Shown here: in pieces, positions 1 through 10,416 of the stretch
Layout of the letters: each line of letters opens with the position of its first letter
How positions within the stretch are numbered: the first letter of the stretch is position 1
Source: Burkholderiales bacterium UBA6064
GTDB lineage: Bacteria > Pseudomonadota > Gammaproteobacteria > Burkholderiales > Burkholderiaceae_B
Direction of reading: 5' to 3'
DNA: 25,695 nucleotides
NCBI GenBank assembly: GCA_002428895.1
Contig: DIYC01000005.1
Location: 8,683-34,377, forward strand
Position numbers and translations under genes: made by a program
Notes under the pieces: model-generated
Seen by the model: only the letters and a program-made list of their open reading frames with translations
Told to the model about the DNA's origin: nothing
Databases searched by the model: none

Positions 1-919
1 CTGCAAATAAGACACAAGGATCTAAATTACCTTGAATTGCACAGCGATCACCTACCAATTGACGAGCTACCTGTAAATTGACTGTCCAATCAACACCCAA
101 GGCATCAGCACCAGAATTTGCCATTTTTTCGAGCCATAAACCCCCACCTTTTGTAAAAATAATACTGGGGATATTCTCAGTAAAGCTTCCACGGTTGATG
201 ACTGTTTTTAAGCTCTGAATTATTTTTCGAGTGTATGACAAACTAAATACTTCGAACGCATTGTCTGCCAACAAGCCACCCCAGCTATCAAACACCATAA
301 CAGCTTGAGCACCGGCGTAAATTTGAGCGTTTAAATACTGCGTTACAGCTTCAGTTGTCACGGACAAAATATGGTGTAACAAATCGGGGCGATGATACAT
401 CATCGATTTAATTAAGCGAAAATCTTTACTTGCGCCACCTTCGATCATATAACATGCAAGGGTCCATGGACTGCCTGAGAAACCAATCAGTGGAACACTT
501 CCGTCTAAGGCTTTTCTGATGGTTCTGACTGCGTCAAAAACATACTCTAAACGTTCTTGAACCGGATCATTTCGTAACTGATACACATCAATTTCTGTAC
601 GGATTGGTCTTTCAAACTGTGGCCCTTCACCCTCACTGAAATATAAACCCAAACCCATCGCATCTGGAATAGTCAAAATATCAGAAAATAAAATGGCTGC
701 ATCAAGTGGATATCGCTTTAATGGCTGCATTGTGACTTCACAAGCTGCGTCTGGATTTTTACATAAATCCATAAAACTACCCGCTTCAGAACGAGTTTTT
801 CGATATTCGGGCAGGTATCTACCTGCTTGCCTCATCAGCCAAATCGGTGTATATTCAGTGGGTTGTCGACGCAATGCTCTTAAAAAGACGTCATTTCGAA
901 CAGGTATAAAATCTGACAC
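1..919 (-). CDS. hemE: Uroporphyrinogen decarboxylase, 3' end cut by window edge
   Basis: HemE removes four acetate carboxyls from uroporphyrinogen III to give coproporphyrinogen III, a cytosolic step of heme synthesis. About 306 residues are visible of a usual ~355, so roughly the last 50 lie beyond base 1. The first family signature [12 protein letters not shown] is at residues 29-40. The second, [17 protein letters not shown], is at about 146-162. The last visible residues read [10 protein letters not shown], the conserved GNLDP motif. There is no ATG near the N-terminus. I chose GTG at 917-919, which has a GGAAAG Shine-Dalgarno about 4 bases upstream; this gives [16 protein letters not shown], close to the usual start of the family. 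A TAG in the same frame lies a short way upstream. It runs in the same direction as the atp operon, but an orphan gene and a terminator separate them. Identity is certain; the exact start is fairly likely. Confidence 0.95.
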   Translation of the reverse strand, partial: MSDFIPVRNDVFLRALRRQPTEYTPIWLMRQAGRYLPEYRKTRSEAGSFMDLCKNPDAACEVTMQPLKRYPLDAAILFSDILTIPDAMGLGLYFSEGEGPQFERPIRTEIDVYQLRNDPVQERLEYVFDAVRTIRKALDGSVPLIGFSGSPWTLACYMIEGGASKDFRLIKSMMYHRPDLLHHILSVTTEAVTQYLNAQIYAGAQAVMVFDSWGGLLADNAFEVFSLSYTRKIIQSLKTVINRGSFTENIPSIIFTKGGGLWLEKMANSGADALGVDWTVNLQVARQLVGDRCAIQGNLDPCVLFA

Positions 920-1000
920 AAAACTTTCCGTTGTAGGAAATGAAATAAAAAAACAAAAACACCGAGTACCCTAAAATTTGCTTATAACTTAGCTATGCCA

Positions 1001-1026
1001 TAACAAACACAAAGAGTTATTTGTTA
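1001..1026 (-). terminator. Weak hairpin after the orphan gene
   Basis: A 7-bp perfect inverted repeat, TAACAAA (1001-1007) and TTTGTTA (1020-1026), with a 12-base loop, begins directly after the orphan gene's stop codon. It is AT-rich and no T-tract follows in the minus direction, so it is at best a weak terminator or an RNA-stabilising hairpin. It lies between the orphan gene and hemE. Confidence 0.3.
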
Positions 1027-1416
1027 CTAGGCACCTTCTGCAACCAATGCTTCACTCATTTGCTCAATGCAGCGCAAAATGTGATCATCCAATACATCGG
1101 CTGAAACATGCTGCCAATCAAGTCTGTTCACAAAAAGAACTTCCCCTTTATCGCCAGCTGCAAACCAAGTTGGAATTGGTGTGGCAGTAGCCATTTCACG
1201 ATTTGATAAAAGCAATTTTTTACACGTATTCAAATTATCTGCGCGAAACCGAGGTAGTTCAATAAAAATATCCATCCAATGGATACCTTCCATTTGGCCA
1301 CTCAGCAAAAAGACAGGGTGATCTTTGAAATAAAAATAGGTCAAAGAGTTAACTTTTTTTGTTGGTCGTTTTTTCGCTAAGTTGTTTAATAGCTGTTCAA
1401 AAGAATCATTTACCAT
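1027..1416 (-). CDS. Small orphan protein, possibly CesT/YbjN-like chaperone fold
   Basis: I do not recognise this 129-residue protein with confidence. It has no signal peptide or membrane segment, so it is probably cytosolic. The pattern is: a short N-terminal helix (FEQLLNNLAKKR), three or four beta strands including YFYFKDHPVFLL and WMDIFIELPRF, a central helix (NTCKKLLLSN), then PIPTWFAAGDKGEVLFVNRL and a C-terminal helix (DDHILRCIEQMSEALVA). This order resembles small dimeric chaperones of the CesT (type III secretion) or YbjN type. That is fold guessing from pattern, and no secretion genes are nearby. I chose ATG at 1414-1416 because AAGTGA lies just upstream; an in-frame GTG at 1423-1425 would add three residues. 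It sits after the atp operon terminator and before hemE. I see no clear promoter of its own, so it may depend on read-through. Confidence 0.75.
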   Translation of the reverse strand: MVNDSFEQLLNNLAKKRPTKKVNSLTYFYFKDHPVFLLSGQMEGIHWMDIFIELPRFRADNLNTCKKLLLSNREMATATPIPTWFAAGDKGEVLFVNRLDWQHVSADVLDDHILRCIEQMSEALVAEGA

Positions 1417-1470
1417 TTTTTTCACTTTGCAATATTGATGATAATGTTAAGAGTCTAACTTAGAAAACAC

Positions 1471-1508
1471 AATAGATAAAGCCAAAATTATATCTTGGCT
1501 TTACTATT
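1471..1508 (-). terminator. Terminator of the atp operon
   Basis: Strong inverted repeat about 60 bases downstream of atpC. AATAG plus TAAAGCCAA (1471-1475 and 1477-1485) pair with TTGGCTTTA plus CTATT (1495-1503 and 1504-1508), giving 14 base pairs interrupted only by one bulged A at 1476. The loop is 9 bases. In the minus direction the stem is followed by GTGTTTTC, a short T-tract. This fits the end of the ATP synthase transcript, perhaps with some read-through into the next gene. Confidence 0.7.
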
Positions 1509-1569
1509 TAAGTAGTTAATTGAAATTAATTAATCAAATCAATAAGAAATCACATTAAATTAGATTCGT

Positions 1570-1989
1570 TTAATACGATTTTCGTAAATGCCTGATTGCC
1601 CCTAACTTTGCAATTGCAACGGCTAATTCAGCTTGTGCTGTTGCGTAATCAATTGAACTACCTTTATTCGTCATCGCTTCTTGTGCACTTTTTTTAGCCT
1701 TAATCGCTTTTTCCTCATCAATATCTTGAGCTCGGATTGCAGTATCCGCTAAAACAGTCACTCTGTTAGGCTGAACTTCTAAAATACCGCCTTGAACAAA
1801 AATCACTTCTTGATGATCTTTATCTGCCAAATGAACCCGTACCGAACCAACATTAATACTAGTAATCAACGGTGAATGCTTCGGATAAATTCCTAACTCA
1901 CCTTGTGATCCTGGTAACGAAACAAATTTTGCTTGGCCTTCGAACAGTAATTTTTCAGCGCTGACTATATCAACCTGTATGGTCGCCAT
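1570..1989 (-). CDS. atpC: F1Fo ATP synthase epsilon subunit
   Basis: The epsilon subunit is part of the F1 central stalk. It binds gamma and the c-ring and can inhibit ATP hydrolysis through its C-terminal helices. The 139-residue length is normal. The N-terminal beta-sandwich is visible: [18 protein letters not shown], then [18 protein letters not shown], the typical G-E-L-G-I-x-P-x-H-x-P-L motif at about 29-41. A C-terminal helical hairpin rich in Ala, Lys and Glu follows ([15 protein letters not shown]...). It is the last gene of the atp operon, 58 bases after atpD, and is followed by a hairpin terminator. The start is ATG at 1987-1989. Confidence 0.97.
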   Translation of the reverse strand: MATIQVDIVSAEKLLFEGQAKFVSLPGSQGELGIYPKHSPLITSINVGSVRVHLADKDHQEVIFVQGGILEVQPNRVTVLADTAIRAQDIDEEKAIKAKKSAQEAMTNKGSSIDYATAQAELAVAIAKLGAIRHLRKSY

Positions 1990-2047
1990 AATACTTCCTT
2001 ATATACACTGGGCTTACAATTGGAATCCCATGTTGACAAACAGAGAA

Positions 2048-3448
<1,401 letters not shown>

Positions 3449-3472
3449 TTAAATTAATTGCTTTCACTTTCT

Positions 3473-4342
3473 TTAAACAGCTGCAGCGCCACCCACGATT
3501 TCTGCCAATTCTTTGGTAATGGAAGCTTGACGCGCTTTATTGTAAGTAAGCTTTAATTCTGAAATAACGTTCTTTGCATTGTCTGAAGCAGCTTTCATGG
3601 CAACCATCCTTGCTGATTGCTCAGAAGCCATATTTTCAGTAACAGACTGATAGACCAAAGCCTCAATATAACGGGTCAAAAGTTCTTGTATTACAGATCT
3701 TGGGTCTGGTTCATAAATGTAATCCCAGGTATGCTCACTGGCTGAAAGCTCGATTTTTTCTCCTGATAGTGGCAGCAATTGTTCAAAAACTGCTTCTTGC
3801 TTCATGGTATTAATGAATCGCGTGTAAGCCAAGTAAACCACATCAATTTCACCTGATGCAAAAGCATCAAGTTGTACCTTGACTGCACCAATCAGTGCAT
3901 CTAATTGTGGCGTATCACCAAGCTGTACCGTTGAGGAGATTAAATCAACGCCTGCTCTACGAAAATAACCAAGTCCTTTTGAGCCTATTGCAGTTGCTTT
4001 AGTATGAATTCCATTTTTTTTAAAATGTTCCATTTTTTGATTAACTAAGCGCAACACATTGGTGTTTAGGCCACCACACAAGCCTTTATCTGTCGTCACA
4101 ACAATGACCCCAGCATTCACAATTGACTTACGTTCAATCATAAATTCATGCTTGTAGTCGGGCGATGCTTTAGCAAGATTAGCGCAAATTACACGGACTT
4201 TATCTGCATAAGGTCTTGCTGAACGCATTCTTTCCTGAGCCTTGCGCATTTTTGAAGCGGCAACCATTTCCATTGCTTTTGTGATCTTTCGAGTGTTTTG
4301 AACACTCTTGATCTTGCTTCGAATTTCTTTCATTCCTGACAT
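3473..4342 (-). CDS. atpG: F1Fo ATP synthase gamma subunit
   Basis: Gamma is the rotating central shaft of F1 that couples c-ring rotation to catalysis in the beta subunits. The 289-residue length is normal. The N-terminal coiled-coil helix is clear ([20 protein letters not shown], then [13 protein letters not shown]). The C-terminal helix carries the family signature in [21 protein letters not shown], ending near residue 286. I chose ATG at 4340-4342, giving MSGMKEIRS, because AAGGAAG lies 6-7 bases upstream. The inner ATG at 4331-4333, which matches the usual family start MKEI, has no such site. The gene lies between atpA and atpD as in all operons of this type. Confidence 0.97.
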   Translation of the reverse strand: MSGMKEIRSKIKSVQNTRKITKAMEMVAASKMRKAQERMRSARPYADKVRVICANLAKASPDYKHEFMIERKSIVNAGVIVVTTDKGLCGGLNTNVLRLVNQKMEHFKKNGIHTKATAIGSKGLGYFRRAGVDLISSTVQLGDTPQLDALIGAVKVQLDAFASGEIDVVYLAYTRFINTMKQEAVFEQLLPLSGEKIELSASEHTWDYIYEPDPRSVIQELLTRYIEALVYQSVTENMASEQSARMVAMKAASDNAKNVISELKLTYNKARQASITKELAEIVGGAAAV

Positions 4343-4411
4343 ATTTTCTTCCTTGGACTGTCATTTAGATTAATTATGTCCAAATGACAGCAACACGCTT
4401 GTCTCTAGAAA

Positions 4412-5953
4412 TTAGTAGGTACCTGTTTTCTTAAAAGCTTGAATCGTTTTTTTCAAGGCTTCTTCATCCTCTTTAGAAAGCTCGTTTGTTTTCTCAATAC
4501 GATTTACAATGTCTTGATGATTTAAAAGAACCTCTTGCCTTAATCCAGATTCAAATGAAAGAATTTTTGCAACCTCAATGTCGTCCAAATAACCACTGTT
4601 AACAGCAAATAAAGACAAAGCCAATTCCCAGGTTTGCATGGGCTTATATTGTGGCTGTTTGAGTAACTCGACAACCCGCTTACCTCGTTCTAGTTGCTGA
4701 CGAGTTGCATCATCAAGATCTGATGCAAATTGTGCAAATGCAGCCAACTCACGGTATTGAGCAAGGTCTGTACGAATACCACCAGACTGTTTTTTAACCA
4801 CTTTAGTTTGTGCAGCACCACCTACACGTGATACAGAAATACCGGCGTTAATAGCAGGCCGAATGCCTGAGTTAAACAAGTCAGTTTCTAGGAAAATTTG
4901 CCCGTCTGTAATTGAAATCACATTGGTTGGCACAAACGCAGTCACATCGCCTGCTTGCGTTTCAATAATAGGAAGCGCAGTTAAAGAACCTGTTTTACCT
5001 TTAACTTCACCTTTAGTGAATTTTTCGACATACTCTGGATTTACCCGTGCAGCACGCTCTAATAGGCGGGAATGCAAATAAAAAACGTCACCTGGATAGG
5101 CTTCTCGACCTGGAGGCCTTCTCAGCAATAAGGAAATTTGACGATAGGCAACCGCTTGCTTTGATAAGTCATCATAAACAATTAATGCGTCTTGGCCACG
5201 ATCACGAAAATACTCGCCCATTGTACAACCAGAATAAGGAGCAAGGTATTGCATAGCAGCGGAATCTGATGCGGCAGAAGCCACAACAATCGTGTAGTCC
5301 ATTGCACCATGCTCTTCTAATTTCCTTACTACGTTCTGAATTGAGGAGGCTTTTTGACCAACCGCCACATAGACACATGTAACGCCTTTACCTTTTTGAT
5401 TAATGATTGCATCGACTGCGACCGCTGTTTTTCCGGTTTGCCGATCACCAATAATTAATTCTCGTTGGCCACGACCAATTGGAACCATTGAATCGATCGC
5501 TTTAATACCTGTTTGCAAAGGCTGAGACACAGATTGACGTTCAATCACTCCAGGCGCCACCTTTTCGATCACATCAGTCAGTTTAGTGTGTATCGAACCT
5601 TTACCATCAATTGGTTGACCCAACGAGTTAACAACTCGACCACACAACTCTGGGCCGACCGGAACCTCTAAGATTCGACCAGTACATTTTACAAAATCAC
5701 CCTCAGTAATGTGTTCATAATTTCCTAAAATCACCACACCCACTGAATCACGCTCAAGATTTAATGCTAAACCAAACGTGTTTTGTGGAAACTCCAGCAT
5801 TTCACCTTGCATCACATCGGATAATCCGTGTACCCTGCAAATACCATCAGAAACAGAAATTACCGTTCCTTGCGTTCTTATATCAGCATCAACTCCAAGA
5901 CTTTCAATACGTCTTTTGATTAGTTCACTGATCTCAGAAGGGTTTATGTGCAT
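4412..5953 (-). CDS. atpA: F1Fo ATP synthase alpha subunit
   Basis: Alpha alternates with beta in the F1 hexamer and carries non-catalytic nucleotide sites. It is 513 residues, the same size as the E. coli protein. The N-terminal helix [17 protein letters not shown] is typical and contacts delta. The P-loop GDRQTGKT is at about 169-176. The family signature [13 protein letters not shown] is present around 363-375 and supplies the arginine finger to the beta site. The C-terminal end reads [17 protein letters not shown], normal for proteobacteria. The start is ATG at 5951-5953, 29 bases after atpH. Nothing is unusual. Confidence 0.98.
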   Translation of the reverse strand: MHINPSEISELIKRRIESLGVDADIRTQGTVISVSDGICRVHGLSDVMQGEMLEFPQNTFGLALNLERDSVGVVILGNYEHITEGDFVKCTGRILEVPVGPELCGRVVNSLGQPIDGKGSIHTKLTDVIEKVAPGVIERQSVSQPLQTGIKAIDSMVPIGRGQRELIIGDRQTGKTAVAVDAIINQKGKGVTCVYVAVGQKASSIQNVVRKLEEHGAMDYTIVVASAASDSAAMQYLAPYSGCTMGEYFRDRGQDALIVYDDLSKQAVAYRQISLLLRRPPGREAYPGDVFYLHSRLLERAARVNPEYVEKFTKGEVKGKTGSLTALPIIETQAGDVTAFVPTNVISITDGQIFLETDLFNSGIRPAINAGISVSRVGGAAQTKVVKKQSGGIRTDLAQYRELAAFAQFASDLDDATRQQLERGKRVVELLKQPQYKPMQTWELALSLFAVNSGYLDDIEVAKILSFESGLRQEVLLNHQDIVNRIEKTNELSKEDEEALKKTIQAFKKTGTY

Positions 5954-5982
5954 TTATTTGCTCCAATTTTTGTTAAGCTTTA

Positions 5983-6519
5983 TTAGGCTATTAAAGCCAC
6001 TCTCATCGCTTTTAACTGCGCCCGTACAGAAGTGTCGTACTCCTGATCGCCAACTGTTACTCGAATACCACCTATGAGATGTGGATCGATTTTTAGTATT
6101 GGCTTTAACTTGCAACAGAATTTTTTTTCTAAAATAGGGATGATTTCTTGAATTTCTTGTTCGCTCATTTCAAAAGGCGATGTGATTACTGCTTCAGATA
6201 CACCTTCGCCCTTACTTTTTAAATCACTAAACTGCCTAAAAATTTCAGGTAGCGCCTCAATTCTTGAGTTATCAACAACTGCCTCAAGAAAATTTTTGGC
6301 GGATTTAATCTCAGAGGTTTTAGAAATCTCTAGCAATAAACAAACTATATTTTCGCTAGTGAGCTTAGGATTATCTAAAACATTCTTAACTTCTGATTGC
6401 TCAACAAGTTTTGCCCAAGCACCCAACCAAGAAAACCAATTTTGCTGGCTTCCTTCGTTGCAGGCAACCTGATACACAGCCTCAGCATAGGGCCTTGCTA
6501 TTGTTGAAATTTCTAACAT
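5983..6519 (-). CDS. atpH: F1Fo ATP synthase delta subunit
   Basis: Delta sits on top of F1 and ties the alpha3-beta3 hexamer to the b-subunit stator stalk. The protein is 178 residues, a normal length. The N-terminal helical domain begins ISTIARPYAEAVYQVA, the conserved RPYA-A motif that binds the alpha N-terminus. The C-terminal domain carries the family signature in LKIDPHLIGGIRVTVGDQEY, then DTSVRAQLKAMRVAL. It lies 19 bases after atpF. The start is ATG at 6517-6519 with AAGGATCC upstream. Sequence conservation is lower than in alpha or beta, as expected for this subunit. Confidence 0.95.
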   Translation of the reverse strand: MLEISTIARPYAEAVYQVACNEGSQQNWFSWLGAWAKLVEQSEVKNVLDNPKLTSENIVCLLLEISKTSEIKSAKNFLEAVVDNSRIEALPEIFRQFSDLKSKGEGVSEAVITSPFEMSEQEIQEIIPILEKKFCCKLKPILKIDPHLIGGIRVTVGDQEYDTSVRAQLKAMRVALIA

Positions 6520-6538
6520 ATTGGATCCTTAATTCGAT

Positions 6539-7009
6539 TTAAAGTTCAGCTTTTAATCGATTTAACAGCTCTGAGTGCTCTTGCTTACTAATTTCTTTTT
6601 GAAGAATTTTTTCTGCGCCCTTAACAACCAAGTCACTAAGTTGCTCTCTAAGCTGCTCTTTGGCTTGCGCAGCCAAACGATTTGATTCTTCTGCCGCCTT
6701 TTCTAAAATCATCTTCGTTTCAAGTTCTGCTTTATGATGAGCTTCCTCAATAATTTTTTGAGCCAATTGCTCAGCTTCCGCAAGTCGGCGTTGATTTTCG
6801 ATGCGACTTGCTGACAATTCTTTTTGAGCTTTTTGATTCGCATCAGCTAATTCTTTCTGACCACGTTCAGCAGCCGCAAGACCTTCTGATATTTTTTTAG
6901 CGCGCTCATCAATTGCTTTAATCAAAGGCGGCCAAACATATTTCATGGTGAACCAAGCCAAGATAAAAAAAACAATAAATTGCGCAAACAGTGTTGCATT
7001 TAAACTCAC
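6539..7009 (-). CDS. atpF: F1Fo ATP synthase b subunit (stator)
   Basis: Subunit b forms the homodimeric peripheral stalk that stops F1 turning with the rotor. The 156-residue length matches E. coli b. One N-terminal membrane helix (about residues 7-25, [19 protein letters not shown]) is followed by [18 protein letters not shown] and a long charged, Ala-rich coiled coil to the C-terminus. The start is GTG at 7007-7009, giving [10 protein letters not shown], the usual N-terminus of this family. GGGAA lies upstream. An ATG just before it is in another frame and stops at once. The gene lies between atpE and atpH. Confidence 0.96.
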   Translation of the reverse strand: MSLNATLFAQFIVFFILAWFTMKYVWPPLIKAIDERAKKISEGLAAAERGQKELADANQKAQKELSASRIENQRRLAEAEQLAQKIIEEAHHKAELETKMILEKAAEESNRLAAQAKEQLREQLSDLVVKGAEKILQKEISKQEHSELLNRLKAEL

Positions 7010-7075
7010 GACATTATTCCCTTAATGCGCGCACAAGTTTTACTTGCGCGAGTTGAATGAATAACTATCTTGGCA

Positions 7076-7330
<255 letters not shown>

Positions 7331-7387
7331 TTAATTGAGAAAATAAAAGAACCACTTAATTAATTGAAAAAAACCTAACACTTCCTA

Positions 7388-8248
7388 TTAATGCGCTTGA
7401 TGAGACTGACCTAAATAAATTAAAGTCAACATCATAAAAATGAAACCTTGAAGAAGTACAATCAAAATATGAAAAATTGCCCAAATTGAGCCCGTGATAA
7501 TATGCCCAATAAACATGAAAGCACCGCCCAAAGAAAGGGTTACGAAGCCCCCTAACAGAGCAATTAACATAAACACCAATTCACCGGCGTACATGTTTCC
7601 AAACAACCGCATTCCAAGCGAAACGGTTTTGGCCCCGAACTCGATGATATTGAGTACGAAATTTGCCAACCACAATACTGGATGATTACCAAATGGTGCA
7701 CAAAATAATTCTTTAGCGAAACCGAGCGCACCTTTAATTTTGATTGAGTAATACAACATGAGAACCAAAACCCCAATAGCAATACCTAGCGAACCATTTA
7801 AATCAGCCGTTGGCACCACCCTCATGTAAACATCATGAGGACTAGCAACAACACCTGCTGCAGTTAGAGAATTTGCCCAGAGCATAGGTAGTAAATCGAC
7901 TGGAAGCAGGTCGAATGCATTCATGGCAACCACCCAACTAAAAACAGTAAGCGCCAATGGAGCAATAAATCGACGATCACCATGCACTATAGATTTAGAC
8001 TGCGCCTCCACTTGCTCGACCAACAGCTCTACAAAACCCTGAAAACGATTTGGCACCCCAGAGTGCGCTTTAATCGCTGCTCGCCGCAAAAAAAACAAAA
8101 CCAACAACCCCGACAACAATGAAAAAAATATTGTGTCTAAATTTATAATCGAGAAATCAACAATCGACGTTTGTTTGCCAGTTGCGAAATGTTGCAAATG
8201 ATGCTGAATATACTCTGATGCTGTGTAGCCTTCACTGCTGGACGCCAT
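7388..8248 (-). CDS. atpB: F1Fo ATP synthase a subunit (proton channel)
   Basis: Subunit a forms the two proton half-channels beside the c-ring. It has 286 residues, normal for betaproteobacteria. Several membrane helices are evident. The essential Arg is R214 in SLGMRLFGNMYAGE, and the C-terminal helices IWAIFHILIVLLQGFIF and FMMLTLIYLGQ complete the channel. A long hydrophilic N-terminus (to about residue 30) and the LRRAAIKAHSGVPNRFQGFVE cytoplasmic loop are family-like. It starts at ATG 8246-8248, 6 bases after the atpI stop, so translation is probably coupled. YidC, also in this window, is the general insertase for such proteins. Confidence 0.97.
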   Translation of the reverse strand: MASSSEGYTASEYIQHHLQHFATGKQTSIVDFSIINLDTIFFSLLSGLLVLFFLRRAAIKAHSGVPNRFQGFVELLVEQVEAQSKSIVHGDRRFIAPLALTVFSWVVAMNAFDLLPVDLLPMLWANSLTAAGVVASPHDVYMRVVPTADLNGSLGIAIGVLVLMLYYSIKIKGALGFAKELFCAPFGNHPVLWLANFVLNIIEFGAKTVSLGMRLFGNMYAGELVFMLIALLGGFVTLSLGGAFMFIGHIITGSIWAIFHILIVLLQGFIFMMLTLIYLGQSHQAH

Positions 8249-8254
8249 ACCCTT

Positions 8255-8587
8255 TTATCTCGTAAAAAAAATTAATATGTAACTTTTGAGTGTAAAAATA
8301 ACCGCACAAATTAGTGGCCACCAAACTAATTCTGAATACACTTGATTGGCCGAATATAAAATAATCACGGTTGCACAAATTTTTAAAATTTCACCAAACA
8401 GAATAACTGAAATGCCACCTGATTGATAATGCGAACCTAAACTAATTCGCCAGGCAAGCAAAGTGGCTGGCAGCGCAACCGCTACAACACCCCATAAACT
8501 TGATATCGCATGTTGCATAGAGCACGTAAGCATAAAAAAACAAAATACGATACCTATACACCACTGTAGCGAAACAATTTTCCACAT
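8255..8587 (-). CDS. atpI: ATP synthase accessory protein I
   Basis: AtpI is a small membrane protein that helps assemble the c-ring; it is not part of the finished enzyme and is poorly conserved. The 110 residues make four predicted membrane helices (WCIGIVFCFFMLTCS; VVAVALPATLLAW; ISVILFGEILKICATVIIL; VWWPLICAVIFTLKSYILIFF). The call rests mainly on position as first gene of the atp operon and on this topology. I used ATG at 8585-8587. An in-frame TTG at 8597-8599, right after an in-frame TAG, would add four residues (MAEP). Neither has a good ribosome binding site. The inferred transcription start is about 50 bases upstream. Confidence 0.85.
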   Translation of the reverse strand: MWKIVSLQWCIGIVFCFFMLTCSMQHAISSLWGVVAVALPATLLAWRISLGSHYQSGGISVILFGEILKICATVIILYSANQVYSELVWWPLICAVIFTLKSYILIFFTR

Positions 8588-8643
8588 AGGTTCAGCCAAC
8601 TATTTTTCTTAAAATCTAATTTTGTTCGCCTGAAAAACGTAAG

Positions 8644-8672
8644 ATTATATGAGCTAAATTAGGGAAGGTCAA
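8644..8672 (-). promoter_or_regulatory. Sigma-70 promoter of the atp operon
   Basis: On the minus strand TTGACC (8667-8672) and TATAAT (8644-8649) are separated by exactly 17 bases. That is a perfect -10 and a five-of-six -35. Transcription would begin near 8637, about 50 bases before the atpI ATG. The promoter lies between parB and atpI, so the ATP synthase operon can be transcribed independently of mnmG-rsmG-parA-parB. Its -35 overlaps the arm of an inverted repeat at 8670-8699. Confidence 0.85.
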
Positions 8673-8699
8673 CTTTAAATATTTTTCACATTTAAGTTG
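8670..8699 (-). repeat. Inverted repeat between parB and the atp promoter
   Basis: CAACTTTAAAT (8670-8680) and ATTTAAGTTG (8690-8699) form a 10-bp stem with one bulged T and a 9-base loop. It begins 11 bases after the parB stop. It could be a weak terminator of the par operon (no T-tract follows), or an operator, because one arm runs into the atp -35 hexamer. Confidence 0.5.
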
Positions 8700-8710
8700 T
8701 TGTTTACTTG

Positions 8711-9595
8711 TTATAAGCCCTCTTTTTGAAAACCTATTCTCTCTAAAATTCCATCCAATTCATCAAGAGTATTAAACTGTATTTGAAGCTGTCCTTTACC
8801 TTGCTGATTAGTTTTTAAAGCAACGGGATAAGCAATCCAATCTGCAATTTTTTCTTGTAGTCTTACCACTTCATAATCTTCAAATTGACGAGCAATCGTT
8901 TTTGTAGCAACACCTGCCAATATTTTAGCCACCTCTCTTTCAACTTCCCTCACTGAATATCTTTTATTCACAATCTCTTGGGCCATTGCAAGTTGCTGAG
9001 GTGAAGTTAATGCTAACAAAGCCCTAGCATGACCCATTTCGATGTCACCTGCAATCAACATAGTTTGAACAGACTCAACTAAATTCAACAAACGTAACAA
9101 ATTACTGATAGTGCTTCTTGATTTACCAACTGCTTTAGAAACCTGATCATGTGTTAAACCAAACTCTTCAATGAGGCGACTCATGCCTTGTGCCTCTTCA
9201 ATCGCATTTAGATCTTCTCGCTGAATATTTTCAATTAAGGCCAGCACCAACGCAGACTCATCCGGCACCGACTTGATGAGAACGGGTACGGTTTTTAATC
9301 CAGCTAATTTTGCTGCCCGAAAGCGACGTTCGCCAGCAATAATTTCAAACTGACCTACGCCAAACGGTCGAACCAATATTGGTTGCATAATTCCATGTTC
9401 TTTAATTGAATTAGACAATTCGATTAAACTGGATTCATCCATTCGAAAACGTGGTTGATATTTACCCGCTTTGATTTGATCAAGTGACATAAGCTGTGTA
9501 CGATCCTGTTGCTCTTGTTGAGCCCCCTCAAAATGATTTTCAGCCCCAAGCAAAACATCCAAACCACGACCTAACCCTTTGTTTTTAAATGACAT
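8711..9595 (-). CDS. parB: Chromosome partitioning protein ParB (parS-binding CTPase)
   Basis: ParB binds parS, spreads as a CTP-dependent clamp and loads condensin near the origin. The 294 residues show all parts: N-terminal KGLGRGLDVLLG (6-17), the ParA-interacting end; the CTP-binding motifs GERRFRAA (88-95) and ENIQREDLN (122-130); a helix-turn-helix at about 147-170 (THDQVSKAVGKSRSTISNLL) that reads parS; and a C-terminal dimer domain (LQIQFNTLDELDGILERI). Three parS sites lie about 3.5 kb away at 13072-13281. The start is ATG at 9593-9595 with AGAGAG upstream, 11 bases after parA. It is the last gene of the mnmG-rsmG-parA-parB unit. Confidence 0.97.
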   Translation of the reverse strand: MSFKNKGLGRGLDVLLGAENHFEGAQQEQQDRTQLMSLDQIKAGKYQPRFRMDESSLIELSNSIKEHGIMQPILVRPFGVGQFEIIAGERRFRAAKLAGLKTVPVLIKSVPDESALVLALIENIQREDLNAIEEAQGMSRLIEEFGLTHDQVSKAVGKSRSTISNLLRLLNLVESVQTMLIAGDIEMGHARALLALTSPQQLAMAQEIVNKRYSVREVEREVAKILAGVATKTIARQFEDYEVVRLQEKIADWIAYPVALKTNQQGKGQLQIQFNTLDELDGILERIGFQKEGL

Positions 9596-9606
9596 AATTT
9601 CTCTCT

Positions 9607-10386
9607 TTAAGCTGCTTGAGCCATACCAATTTTATGCATAACCTCTTCCGCAAAACTTAAGTATGCTTTCGCACCCTTACTAGTGCTATCGAATAACACA
9701 CCCGGTTTACCATAACTAGGAGCTTCAGCTAAACGCACATTTCTTGGAATAATCGCAGAAAAAACTTTGTTGCCAAAATGCTTTTCAAGTTGATCCGACA
9801 CTTGTAGAGACAATGTCATTCTTGGATCAAACATAACTCGGAGTAATCCAATAATTGTTAAATTTGGGTTTAATTTTTTACAAACTTGCTTAATACTATT
9901 AACTAAATCAGTTAATCCTTCAAGTGCGTAATATTCACACTGCATCGGTATGATGACTCCGTTAGCACAACAAAGGGCGTTCACTGTTAACAATGATAAT
10001 GCAGGCGGACAATCAATTAAAATAAAATCATAGTTTGATTTTATTTGGTCTATCGCTTGACGCAGCTTGAGTTCACGCTCTTCAAACCCAGCAATCTCAA
10101 GTTCTGCTCCAGATAAATCTCGATTTGCAGGTAAAACATCAAACAAATTATCGCAAACACTGTGAATTGCTAAATTAACCTCGATTAAACCGACCAGCAC
10201 TTGATAAATTCCGTTTGCAATGCTTCGCTTATCTATGTTGCAACCCATGGTTGCATTACCTTGAGGGTCAAGATCAACTAAAAGAACCCTTTGATTTTTC
10301 ATGGCCAAACCAGCTGCCAAGTTAACTGCTGTGGTCGTTTTACCCACCCCGCCTTTTTGATTGGCAATACAAAAAACTTTAGCCAT
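9607..10386 (-). CDS. parA: Chromosome partitioning ATPase ParA
   Basis: ParA is a deviant Walker ATPase that binds the nucleoid and is released by ParB, pulling the origin region apart after replication. It has 259 residues. The deviant Walker A KGGVGKTT is at 11-18, with the signature Lys11. DLDPQGNAT at about 38-46 is Walker A' and [14 protein letters not shown] at about 121-134 is Walker B. There is no N-terminal DNA-binding extension, so it is the short chromosomal (Soj) type rather than a plasmid type Ia ParA. It starts at ATG 10384-10386, 30 bases after rsmG, and is followed closely by parB. Confidence 0.97.
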   Translation of the reverse strand: MAKVFCIANQKGGVGKTTTAVNLAAGLAMKNQRVLLVDLDPQGNATMGCNIDKRSIANGIYQVLVGLIEVNLAIHSVCDNLFDVLPANRDLSGAELEIAGFEERELKLRQAIDQIKSNYDFILIDCPPALSLLTVNALCCANGVIIPMQCEYYALEGLTDLVNSIKQVCKKLNPNLTIIGLLRVMFDPRMTLSLQVSDQLEKHFGNKVFSAIIPRNVRLAEAPSYGKPGVLFDSTSKGAKAYLSFAEEVMHKIGMAQAA

Positions 10387-10416
10387 TTTTTTCCTTTATT
10401 GATGATGTCATTTATT

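Noticed and set aside
693..974. Plus-strand open frame of 93 codons over the hemE start
   Set aside because: Most of it lies opposite the conserved N-terminal signature of hemE; its translation has no recognisable feature.
5778..6077. Plus-strand open frame of 99 codons over atpA/atpH
   Set aside because: Antisense to two conserved ATP synthase genes; the composition is that of a shadow frame.
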